A stretch of 5,809 nucleotides of DNA, taken from positions 1-5,809 of the forward strand of contig QMLJ01000091.1 of the NCBI GenBank assembly GCA_003643935.1. Direction: 5' to 3'. The position numbers were made by a program, and so were the translations under genes. This document shows, piece by piece, positions 1-5,760 of the stretch (position 1 is the stretch's first letter; each line of letters begins with the position of its first letter). This DNA comes from Deltaproteobacteria bacterium (GTDB lineage Bacteria > Desulfobacterota > Desulfomonilia > UBA1062). The notes beneath the pieces are model-generated. The model was not told where the DNA came from, did not search any database, and worked only from the letters and a program-made list of their open reading frames with translations.

Positions 1-1
1 G

Positions 2-1054
2 GATGGTATTCTCTACGAGGTCATGAAACCCCCTCTACGTTTGAAAAATGCGATCGTCTCAAGGCTGAAGATAATGTCCAAGCTGGATATAGCCGAACGC
101 AGACTACCACAGGATGGAAGGATAAAGTTGAAGATACAAGGAGGGAAAGAGGTTGAATTCCGTGTGTCCGTGCTTCCTACCCTCTTCGGTGAAAAGGTAG
201 TGCTACGCTTGCTAGACAAATCAAACCTACAGCTTGACATGACAAAACTGGGCTTCGAGGAAGAGGCCTTAAAGAAATTCAAGGAAGCGATATACAAGCC
301 ATGGGGCATGGTCCTGGTAACAGGGCCCACTGGATCTGGTAAAACTACCACCCTATACTCTGCGCTCAGTGAATTAAACAAGACAGAGTGCAATATCTCC
401 ACGGCAGAAGACCCCGTTGAATTTGACCTCCCAGGAATAAACCAGGTTCACATGCACGAAGAGATCGGGCTAACCTTTGCCTCTGCCCTCAGGTCCTTCC
501 TGAGACAGGATCCTGATATTATAATGGTCGGAGAAATAAGGGATTTCGAGACCGCTGAGATTGCAATAAAGGCAGCACTTACCGGTCACCTTGTGCTGTC
601 TACTATCCACACGAATGACGCCCCATCCACGATCAACAGGCTTCTCAACATGGGCATAGAGCCCTTCCTGGTTGCATCCTCGGTGAATCTCATAGTGGCT
701 CAGCGACTCGCCAGGAAAATATGTCCCAAGTGCAAGGTCGAGGACGACATACCCAAGGAAACACTTATACAAATGGGCATGGATTCAGACGAGGCATCAA
801 GAACTGTATGTTACAGGGGTAAGGGATGCCCTGACTGCGGGAACACTGGCTATAAGGGGAGAATCGCCCTCTATGAGGTAATGCCGGTGGACGACAGTAT
901 AAAGGAATTGATACTCATGGGGGCATCTGCATCTGAGATAAAGAAAGAGGCCATAAAGTGCGGAATGAAGACCCTTAGGCAGAGCGGCCTTACCAAGATA
1001 TCAGAGGGTGTTACAACAGTATCCGAGGTCATGAGGACAACAATAGCCGACTAA
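2..1054 (+). CDS. pilB: Type IV pilus assembly (extension) ATPase PilB, 5' partial
   Basis: Cytoplasmic hexameric ATPase of the GspE/PilB family that powers pilin polymerisation at the inner-membrane platform. The frame is open from base 2 (DGILYEV, then the ATG at 23), so the gene begins left of the window and that ATG is internal. About 350 C-terminal residues are present; family members are usually around 560-580, so the N-terminal domain and the first part of the core are missing. Visible in order, numbered from base 2: [14 protein letters not shown] near 32; Walker A GPTGSGKT at 108-115; Asp box AEDPVEF; Walker [10 protein letters not shown] with the catalytic Glu at 178; His box [12 protein letters not shown] with His196 and His203; and a tetracysteine zinc site (CPKC at 241-244, CPDC at 276-279). 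The zinc site is typical of PilB/GspE and absent from PilT. It is the first gene here of a pilB-pilT-pilC operon. GspE of type II secretion is the alternative, but adjacent pilT argues for PilB. Confidence 0.95.
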   Translation, partial: DGILYEVMKPPLRLKNAIVSRLKIMSKLDIAERRLPQDGRIKLKIQGGKEVEFRVSVLPTLFGEKVVLRLLDKSNLQLDMTKLGFEEEALKKFKEAIYKPWGMVLVTGPTGSGKTTTLYSALSELNKTECNISTAEDPVEFDLPGINQVHMHEEIGLTFASALRSFLRQDPDIIMVGEIRDFETAEIAIKAALTGHLVLSTIHTNDAPSTINRLLNMGIEPFLVASSVNLIVAQRLARKICPKCKVEDDIPKETLIQMGMDSDEASRTVCYRGKGCPDCGNTGYKGRIALYEVMPVDDSIKELILMGASASEIKKEAIKCGMKTLRQSGLTKISEGVTTVSEVMRTTIAD

Positions 1055-1067
1055 AGGAGAATCCCAT

Positions 1068-2177
1068 ATGGAAAATGCAGCTAACATATATGACTTACTT
1101 AAAGTAATGGTTGAAAAAGGGGCTTCTGACCTCCATATTACAACCGGGACCCCGCCCCAGATAAGGATACGAGGCTCTCTATATCCCCTCGACATGCCTC
1201 CGTTAAAAGCACAGGACACAAAACAACTCTGTTACTCAATACTAACAGAGGCCCAGAAACACAGGTTCGAAGAGGACATGGAGGTTGACCTCTCTTTTGG
1301 TATAAAGGGACTTGCTAGGTTCCGTGTAAACATGTTCGTACAACGGGGCGCCGTGGCGGGTGTCTTCAGGATGATACCATATGAAATCCAATCCATAGAG
1401 ACCCTTGGACTCCCGCCTGTTGTGGGGACATTAACTCAGCTTCCAAGGGGGCTAGTCTTGGTTACAGGGCCTACAGGTGCAGGAAAATCAACCACACTTG
1501 CAGCGCTGCTGGACAAGATAAACAAGGAAAGGCATGGTCACATTGTGACCATAGAGGATCCCATTGAGTTCGTGCATAAGCACCAGGGGTGCATAGTGAA
1601 CCAGAGGGAAATAGGATCTGACACAAAGGGCTTTTCAAATGCCCTCAAGTACATTCTCCGCCAGGATCCTGACGTTGTCTTCATCGGGGAGATGAGAGAC
1701 CTGGAGACCATGCAGGCTGCACTTACAACTGCGGAGACAGGTCACCTTGTCTTTGCCACACTCCATACCAACTCAGCCGTACAGACTATAAACCGCGTGA
1801 TAGATGCATTCCCTTCCCATCAGCAATCACAGGTAAGGGCACAGCTCGCGTTCGTTCTTGAGGCAGTTATTGCCCAGCAACTTATCCCCAAGCTGGATGG
1901 TACAGGGAGGGCCCTGGCCGTTGAATTCATGATATCCACCCCTGCCATAAGGAACCTGATAAGGGAAGACAAGATCCACCAGATATACTCGCAGATGCAG
2001 GTAGGACAATCAAAACATGGTATGCAGACCATGAACCAGTCTTTGCTCTCTCTGTTTCTCCGCAAGCAGATATCATTGGATGATGCGCTGGGGTGGTCTT
2101 CTGATCCAGAAGAGTTAAGACAGATGATATCATCTCCTCATCAGCAGCGTGGACAGGCATTTAGGGAAAGGAGATAA
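1068..2177 (+). CDS. pilT: Type IV pilus retraction ATPase PilT
   Basis: Hexameric ATPase that depolymerises the pilus, powering retraction, twitching motility and DNA uptake in known systems. The 369 residues are close to the usual 345-370 with a short basic C-terminal tail. Visible motifs: N-terminal PAS-like domain with GASDLHI (18-24); Walker A GPTGAGKS (134-141); Asp box TIEDPIEF (161-168); Walker B VVFIGEMRD with Glu208; His box ETGHLVFATLHTN (223-235, His226 and His233); and the PilT signature AIRNLIRE (293-300), required for retraction in studied PilTs and a reason to prefer PilT over PilB. There is no tetracysteine zinc site. The ATG at 1068 is chosen because AAGGAGA (1054-1060), which overlaps the pilB stop codon, lies 7 bases upstream. 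The 13-base gap to pilB and 3-base gap to pilC indicate one operon. PilU is the main alternative, but linkage to pilB and pilC favours PilT. Confidence 0.96.
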   Translation: MENAANIYDLLKVMVEKGASDLHITTGTPPQIRIRGSLYPLDMPPLKAQDTKQLCYSILTEAQKHRFEEDMEVDLSFGIKGLARFRVNMFVQRGAVAGVFRMIPYEIQSIETLGLPPVVGTLTQLPRGLVLVTGPTGAGKSTTLAALLDKINKERHGHIVTIEDPIEFVHKHQGCIVNQREIGSDTKGFSNALKYILRQDPDVVFIGEMRDLETMQAALTTAETGHLVFATLHTNSAVQTINRVIDAFPSHQQSQVRAQLAFVLEAVIAQQLIPKLDGTGRALAVEFMISTPAIRNLIREDKIHQIYSQMQVGQSKHGMQTMNQSLLSLFLRKQISLDDALGWSSDPEELRQMISSPHQQRGQAFRERR

Positions 2178-2180
2178 GTT

Positions 2181-3374
2181 ATGCCTGTATTCTTATGGGA
2201 AGGCAAATTGCCAGATGGTAGCGTAAAGAAGGGAGAGATAGAGGCCCAGAATAAGGCGGCAGTTAATATGGTCCTGAGACGACAACGCATACTGCCGTTA
2301 AAAATAAAAACAAAGCCAAAAGAGATCACCCTTTTCAAGAAGAAGATAAAGACAAAGGACGTGATGCTATTCACAAGGCAATTTTCAACCATGATCAATG
2401 CAGGTCTTCCCCTTGTCCAATGCCTTGAAATACTGCTATCCCAGCAATCCAACCCAACCTTCAAGAAGACGCTTTCTGTCATAAAGCAAGATGTTGAGAG
2501 CGGATCTACATTTGCTGATGCACTCAAAAAACATCCCGGGGTGTTCGACGATCTTTACGTAAACCTGGTGGTCGCAGGAGAAATGGGAGGGGTACTGGAT
2601 ATAATCCTGAACAGGTTAGCTCAGTACATGGAAAAGACAGAGGCATTAAAAGCCAAGGTAAAGAGTGCGTTAACTTATCCCGTGGTGGTGCTTCTAGTTG
2701 CCGTGGGCGTGATAGCACTCATGATGATCTTTGTAATACCAACGTTCCAGGATATGTTCAAGCAGTTTGGATCAGCACTCCCTGCCCCCACACAGTTTGT
2801 CGTAAATATGAGCAAATTCTTCAGACACTATACCATGCACATGATAGGGGTTATAATACTCATCGCCTTAGCATTTAAGTGGGTAAAATCCACTGAAAAG
2901 GGAAAAACGATCATTGACAAAATAGCGTTAAATCTACCTATCTTCGGTGTACTCTTGAGAAAGGTGGCCGTTGCCAAGTTTACAAGGACACTTAGTACCA
3001 TGATATCGTCTGGTGTACCCATAATAGACGGCCTTGAGATAACATCAAAGACATCGGGGAATAAGATCGTTGAAGATGCAATACAATCGGTTAAAAAATC
3101 AATAAGCGAGGGAAAAACAATGGCTGAACCACTTCAAAACTCCGGCGTATTCCCCGGCATGGTAGTGCAAATGGTGTCTGTCGGAGAAGCTACGGGTGCC
3201 CTTGACCAAATGCTCTCAAAAATAGCTGATTTTTACGATGAAGAGGTAGATACAGCCGTTTCTTCCCTGACGTCCATGCTAGAACCACTTCTTATGGTAT
3301 TCCTAGGTGGCGTCATAGGTGGCGTTGTCATTGCCATGTACATGCCAATATTCCAGATGGCAGGTAATGTATAA
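2181..3374 (+). CDS. pilC: Type IV pilus inner-membrane platform protein PilC
   Basis: Polytopic inner-membrane protein of the GspF/PilC family. It forms the platform that PilB and PilT act on to add or remove pilins. The 397 residues match the usual ~400. The N-terminus (VFLWEGKLPDGSVKKGEIEA) is the typical PilC soluble start. Two GspF-type (T2SSF) repeats follow: the first about 64-187 (FTRQFSTMINAGLPLVQCLE, then GEMGGVLD at 133-140), the second about 267-389 (FTRTLSTMISSGVPIIDGLE, then GEATGALD at 335-342). Hydrophobic segments lie at about 167-188, 219-234 and 369-391. The ATG at 2181 has AAGGAGA (2168-2174) 6 bases upstream. That sequence lies within the last codons of pilT, so translation is probably coupled. 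The gene ends 12 bases from the stop of a convergent gene, and no obvious terminator hairpin fits between them. Confidence 0.96.
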   Translation: MPVFLWEGKLPDGSVKKGEIEAQNKAAVNMVLRRQRILPLKIKTKPKEITLFKKKIKTKDVMLFTRQFSTMINAGLPLVQCLEILLSQQSNPTFKKTLSVIKQDVESGSTFADALKKHPGVFDDLYVNLVVAGEMGGVLDIILNRLAQYMEKTEALKAKVKSALTYPVVVLLVAVGVIALMMIFVIPTFQDMFKQFGSALPAPTQFVVNMSKFFRHYTMHMIGVIILIALAFKWVKSTEKGKTIIDKIALNLPIFGVLLRKVAVAKFTRTLSTMISSGVPIIDGLEITSKTSGNKIVEDAIQSVKKSISEGKTMAEPLQNSGVFPGMVVQMVSVGEATGALDQMLSKIADFYDEEVDTAVSSLTSMLEPLLMVFLGGVIGGVVIAMYMPIFQMAGNV

Positions 3375-3386
3375 CAGATACAAGAC

Positions 3387-3857
3387 TCATATATCCCTAG
3401 ACCAGTGAATGCGTACGAACCTTGACTCATCGGAGTACTTAACGTCGATCTTTCCCTTATGCGCCCTGTAGATGGCATCACCTACCCTCCTGGCAAGATG
3501 GTCATCTGTAAATGTTACAACAAGGGAGTCTCTACCTTTAATAGAGATAAGCCGCTTCATGGGAGAGTTTTTCTCCTCGTCCCTGACTATGTTTTTAATC
3601 AGGTTTACCAGTTCTTCCCTGTGATCCTTGAAGTATTTACCCTTAAGGTAGACCTCTCCCGCAGGGTAATTGTCCCTTATCCTCCTGCAGGCAGGACATA
3701 GATGGGCTTCACCTCTGATTAGATTGCCTCTAGGCCACACCCACCTGCCATCGTGGAAAATGGCCTTGCATTCAGGACAATATGTCCCTTCCGGATATTT
3801 CTTGCCTTCTTCATAAGGATCGTGATCTTTCTCTTTTATGTATCTGTCCCTACGCAT
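3387..3857 (-). CDS. BCAM0308-family zinc-ribbon protein, function unknown
   Basis: A 156-residue soluble protein that I recognise by pattern as the BCAM0308 family, named after a Burkholderia cenocepacia gene and with no established activity. The N-terminal half holds two CPxC knuckles (CPEC at 27-30, CPAC at 54-57), a likely single zinc ribbon. Around them are family-like stretches DPYEEGKKYPEGTYCP, the aromatic GRWVWP, and CRRIRDNYPAG. The C-terminal half (about 75-156) looks like a compact alpha/beta domain (FKDHREELVNLI, then TDDHLARRVGDAIYRAHKG, ending in VRIHWSRD). The charged, basic composition and zinc ribbon would fit nucleic-acid or ribosome binding, but that is inference. The ATG at 3857 is supported by AGGGGTGA at 3862-3869. 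A strong promoter about 170 bases upstream suggests its own transcription unit. It is convergent with pilC and has no evident link to pilus function. Confidence 0.75.
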   Translation of the reverse strand: MRRDRYIKEKDHDPYEEGKKYPEGTYCPECKAIFHDGRWVWPRGNLIRGEAHLCPACRRIRDNYPAGEVYLKGKYFKDHREELVNLIKNIVRDEEKNSPMKRLISIKGRDSLVVTFTDDHLARRVGDAIYRAHKGKIDVKYSDESRFVRIHWSRDI

Positions 3858-3860
3858 GGT

Positions 3861-3870
3861 CTCACCCCTT
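3861..3870 (-). promoter_or_regulatory. Ribosome binding site of the BCAM0308-family gene
   Basis: AAGGGGTGAG on the minus strand ends 3 bases before the ATG at 3857. It resembles the extended anti-Shine-Dalgarno complement GGAGGTGA with one mismatch, and it supports this start codon over later Met codons. Confidence 0.6.
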
Positions 3871-3886
3871 TATTTGATATAGCAAC

Positions 3887-3994
3887 TCAGGATAAAAGCA
3901 AATGACCTGACAACAGAAAAATCATTAAAATACAGAAATTTTCCGGAATCGGAATAAGGGCTTGCATGATTATGCTCAATATATGCATAGCCAA
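3887..3994 (-). other. Candidate short hydrophobic leader ORF (35 codons)
   Basis: A short frame inside the predicted leader of the BCAM0308-family gene. It would start at TTG 3994 (or ATG 3988, same frame) and stop with TGA at 3887-3889. AAGGAG at 4003-4008 is 8 bases from the TTG, an ideal spacing, but 14 from the ATG. The peptide would begin MAMHILSIIMQ and end in a run of Ile, Leu, Met and Phe (CILMIFLLSGHLLLS), so it could span a membrane. I recognise no family. A second frame (see rejected items) is open over the same stretch, so chance is a real possibility. Confidence 0.2.
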
Positions 3995-4026
3995 AATCAG
4001 ATCTCCTTATGGACACGCCCTTTAAA

Positions 4027-4054
4027 ATTATACAACTAAGATCTAGGATGTCAA
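4027..4054 (-). promoter_or_regulatory. Consensus sigma70 promoter for the BCAM0308-family gene
   Basis: On the minus strand TTGACA (4049-4054) and TATAAT (4027-4032) are both perfect matches to the housekeeping consensus, separated by 16 bases. The predicted start of transcription is about G4020, giving a leader of roughly 160 bases before the ATG at 3857. It lies in the intergenic gap and points toward the only minus-strand gene downstream, so the BCAM0308-family gene probably has its own strong transcript. Confidence 0.7.
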
Positions 4055-4079
4055 CCAGGATAAAACTTACCTGTGTCAA

Positions 4080-4105
4080 AGACTTGCTATGTTTTGATCA
4101 AGTCT
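4080..4105 (-). terminator. Possible weak terminator hairpin after the thioesterase gene
   Basis: AGACTTG and CAAGTCT form a perfect 7-bp inverted repeat around a 12-base loop. On the minus strand the right arm is followed only by TTTGAC, so the T-tract is short and the stem is not GC-rich. It touches the thioesterase stop codon (4105-4107) and lies just before the promoter of the next gene, the expected place for a terminator. Efficiency is doubtful. Confidence 0.3.
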
Positions 4106-4575
4106 CAGCCAGTTTTAAGCTGGAAGTCCTTGTTTGATAATGAGATTATGTAATAATTGCAGGTCGAAGTCGATATCACAGTGCCATCCGCATCAACAAT
4201 GCTCATATCCAGTAACCAGTCTCCTTTACCCCTTTCTTCTATGGGCTTTATCCTTGCATTGGCATCTTCCTCTGATATGCTTAACTCACAGAAGATATCC
4301 TTGGATGTAGGTTTCAGATAGCGAATGCTCATTTCCTTATTGATAGGGATGAATCTCTCGACCCCGTAAGTACAGAAGAACAGCGCAGCTCCAGATATCT
4401 CCATAAGCATAAACTGCGTGCCGGCATATACAACCCCTATATGGTTCAGGTGTTTTTCCTTCACAGGCACCCATAGTTTTACATGCCTTTCTTCCAGGAC
4501 CTCTGCATCAATACCACTCATTTGAACCCATGGTATTGTATCCTTAAGCATGGTTTTAAGTAGATCAAAGTCCAA
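4105..4575 (-). CDS. Hotdog-fold thioesterase-like protein (PaaI/DUF4442 type)
   Basis: A probable cytoplasmic acyl-CoA thioesterase-like protein of the hotdog fold; the substrate cannot be told from sequence. With the TTG start at 4575 it has 156 residues, normal for single-hotdog proteins. The recognisable core is HLNHIGVVYAGTQF (about 42-55) followed by LMEISGAALF (57-66). These are the loop and central helix carrying the Asn/Gly and acidic residue (Glu59) typical of PaaI-like and DUF4442/YiiD-C-like members. MSIRYLKPTSKDIFCE (82-97) and the late strand region MSIVDADGTVISTSTCNYYI (124-143) fit the beta-sheet. The TTG is preferred because AAAGGAGGT lies just upstream at optimal spacing; a longer frame starting at 4593 would put that site inside the gene. 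It follows the metallo-hydrolase by 39 bases on the same strand, so co-transcription is likely. The exact family assignment is by pattern only. Confidence 0.75.
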   Translation of the reverse strand: MDFDLLKTMLKDTIPWVQMSGIDAEVLEERHVKLWVPVKEKHLNHIGVVYAGTQFMLMEISGAALFFCTYGVERFIPINKEMSIRYLKPTSKDIFCELSISEEDANARIKPIEERGKGDWLLDMSIVDADGTVISTSTCNYYIISLSNKDFQLKTG

Positions 4576-4580
4576 ACCAA

Positions 4581-4589
4581 ACCTCCTTT
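4581..4589 (-). promoter_or_regulatory. Strong Shine-Dalgarno that decides the thioesterase start
   Basis: AAAGGAGGT on the minus strand is a near-perfect complement of the 16S rRNA tail. Its AGGAGG core is followed by TTTGGT and then TTG (4573-4575), a 6-base spacing. It lies within the longer reading frame from TTG 4593, so the shorter start is favoured. The next ATG (4549-4551) is 30 bases from the core, too far. Confidence 0.75.
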
Positions 4590-4614
4590 GCAAGCCAGTT
4601 TACTCATTGCCCTT

Positions 4615-5556
4615 CTAGTCCCGATTCCTTCTCATGTACCTTTTACCTTCACAGATTACCTTATCCTGATTAACGAGCCTTGTAAGATGCTTTTTTATCA
4701 TCTGCTGTTCATAGTAAAATAGTATTGGGTCAGGCTTTGAATAATCATAACCATATATAGGGGAAAACCTCGTGATCTCTTCCAAAGAAATCCATTTATC
4801 CATAGGCGTCAAGCCGTGTATTATATCATCCCTGTCTGCAAAAGTCTTCTCGTAAATGGATACCCTCTTTTCAAAATATGACCTCTTTACAGGCCTCGCA
4901 TGTGAAGATACATAGATATTAAAAGGTATTTCCTTCACCCTTGCAATAGAAGTTCTAAATGCATCTATATCTGATTCTTCGTTTCCATACCAAGGCCCAA
5001 ATGGACTCAAGTCTATATCAAAGCCTATAAAAATACCTCTGTCAGGTTCCCATAGGCAGTAATGGTCTTCCAGGTGTCCCGGGGTGTACATGGATACGAA
5101 TTTCGTATGACCAAGGTTTATTATATCTCCATCATTGTACGAGTCTGTGGGTGTAAAATTGCGAAATCCCGTAATGGAAAGGCCTTTGGCCTTCCAAAGA
5201 CTCGCAATATCCGGGCCCACTAACCTCAAGGCAAGCTTATCGCTGTCGCAGATGCTGTCTTTATGGTTGTCTGGCACCTTGATATCGCACCTGCATAGTT
5301 TTTGTAATAGCCAGTTACCCGAGGTGTGATCAGGGTGGGAATGTGAATTTATAATAAGATCTATACTTACCACAGATGCAAGCTTCTCTATGATATCCAG
5401 ACCACAGCCTGCATCTAACAAGGCATTTATTTCGTCCAATATTAGGATCGCGTTTGAATAGGGTGACCTGCTCCTGTTGTTCCCTTGAATAACGTGTATT
5501 CTCTCTGATATTGCACTAAACTTAATGCCAAAACTATTCAACTTATCCAAAACCAT
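4615..5556 (-). CDS. MBL-fold metallo-hydrolase with C-terminal winged-helix-like tail
   Basis: A 313-residue soluble hydrolase of the metallo-beta-lactamase superfamily, probably with two metal ions. Visible ligands: HSHPDH (72-77) for the HxHxDH motif, His161 in TPGHLEDH, Asp180 in IGFDID, and His219 in VSSHARPV. The N-terminal part (ERIHVIQGNNRSRSPYSNAILILD, then LLDAGCG near 48-52) is the usual strand-turn entry of the fold. After about 250 the chain leaves the catalytic domain and ends in ITRFSPIYGY and QQMIKKHLTRLVNQDKVICEGKRYMRR, like the winged-helix tail of LACTB2-type proteins. The substrate is unknown; family members act on thioesters, glutathione adducts or nucleic acids. The ATG at 5556 has no clear Shine-Dalgarno and sits 8 bases after a -10-like element. 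The partner is the downstream hotdog gene, which hints at acyl-thioester chemistry, an inference only. Confidence 0.85.
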   Translation of the reverse strand: MVLDKLNSFGIKFSAISERIHVIQGNNRSRSPYSNAILILDEINALLDAGCGLDIIEKLASVVSIDLIINSHSHPDHTSGNWLLQKLCRCDIKVPDNHKDSICDSDKLALRLVGPDIASLWKAKGLSITGFRNFTPTDSYNDGDIINLGHTKFVSMYTPGHLEDHYCLWEPDRGIFIGFDIDLSPFGPWYGNEESDIDAFRTSIARVKEIPFNIYVSSHARPVKRSYFEKRVSIYEKTFADRDDIIHGLTPMDKWISLEEITRFSPIYGYDYSKPDPILFYYEQQMIKKHLTRLVNQDKVICEGKRYMRRNRD

Positions 5557-5564
5557 AACCCAGA

Positions 5565-5593
5565 GCTATATTACTTCTTGGCCCAACGGTCAA
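5565..5593 (-). promoter_or_regulatory. Candidate proximal promoter of the MBL/thioesterase operon
   Basis: Minus strand: TTGACC (5588-5593, 5 of 6 to consensus), 17 bases, then TATAGC (5565-5570, 4 of 6). Transcription would begin within a base or two of the ATG at 5556, giving a leaderless or nearly leaderless message, consistent with the lack of a good ribosome binding site. Confidence 0.4.
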
Positions 5594-5615
5594 CATGGCA
5601 ACTTGCATTTGCCCT

Positions 5616-5637
5616 TAGCGTAACTATTTATACGCTA
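5616..5637. promoter_or_regulatory. Perfect 7-bp inverted repeat, candidate operator
   Basis: TAGCGTA, 8 bases, TACGCTA. The spacer contains most of a minus-strand TATAAA (5627-5632), so a dimeric regulator bound here would block a promoter reading into the metallo-hydrolase. No T-tract follows on either strand, so it is not a good terminator. The identity of any regulator is unknown. Confidence 0.4.
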
Positions 5638-5656
5638 TTATCGAATAACAAGTCAG
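5627..5656 (-). promoter_or_regulatory. Candidate distal promoter of the MBL/thioesterase operon
   Basis: Minus strand: CTGACT (5651-5656, 4 of 6) and TATAAA (5627-5632, 5 of 6) spaced 18 bases. The -10 lies at the centre of the inverted repeat 5616-5637. It would give a leader of about 60-65 bases. The -35 match is modest. Confidence 0.35.
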
Positions 5657-5687
5657 CAATCCCTGATCCCTTCGACATGGGTACTCC

Positions 5688-5715
5688 TGTACAGAGATCT
5701 ACATCAAGCTATAAT
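5688..5715 (+). promoter_or_regulatory. Possible divergent promoter reading out of the window
   Basis: Plus strand: TGTACA (5688-5693, 4 of 6), 16 bases, TATAAT (5710-5715, perfect). If real, it drives a gene right of the window, starting near 5722. The last 90 bases show no start codon with a ribosome binding site. Confidence 0.25.
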
Positions 5716-5739
5716 TTTACTGGCGGTACTGGTAGATAC

Positions 5740-5760
5740 ATGCATCTTTGAATGCATCTT
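5740..5760. repeat. Two 9-bp direct repeats ATGCATCTT
   Basis: ATGCATCTT at 5740-5748 and 5752-5760, separated by TGA, giving a 12-base period. Each contains the self-complementary ATGCAT. The spacing is near one helical turn and the pair lies just downstream of the possible divergent promoter, so it could be a regulator site. Chance is possible in such AT-rich sequence. Confidence 0.4.

Noticed and set aside
13..402. Minus-strand 129-codon frame under pilB, and similar long antisense frames under pilT and pilC
   Set aside because: The plus-strand proteins carry full family motifs in these regions; the antisense products are serine-rich and motif-free.
23..1054. Treating ATG 23 as the true start of the first gene
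   Set aside because: The frame is open to the window edge and the preceding residues (DGILYEV) match the PilB core just before the MKPPLR-like stretch, so the gene is truncated by the window.
3459..3701. 80-codon plus-strand frame opposite the zinc-ribbon gene
   Set aside because: It is a shadow of the minus-strand gene, whose CPxC motifs and ribosome binding site are convincing.
3870..4079. 69-codon minus-strand frame in the intergenic gap
   Set aside because: It starts at a TTG with no ribosome binding site and overlaps the consensus promoter, which would have to lie inside it. Its stop 12 bases before the next ATG is suggestive, but no family is recognisable.
4109..4123. CCAG-TTTTAAG-CTGG hairpin in the end of the thioesterase gene as a terminator
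   Set aside because: It is only 4 bp, lies within coding sequence, and has no T-tract on the minus strand.
5135..5329. 64-codon plus-strand frame opposite the metallo-hydrolase
   Set aside because: It lies inside a gene with intact metal-ligand motifs and has no ribosome binding site or family resemblance.
5548..5751. Open plus-strand frame at the right end, containing ATG 5677 (24 codons) ending TGA 5749-5751
   Set aside because: No ribosome binding site precedes the ATG, the frame overlaps the start of the metallo-hydrolase, and the product has no recognisable motif.
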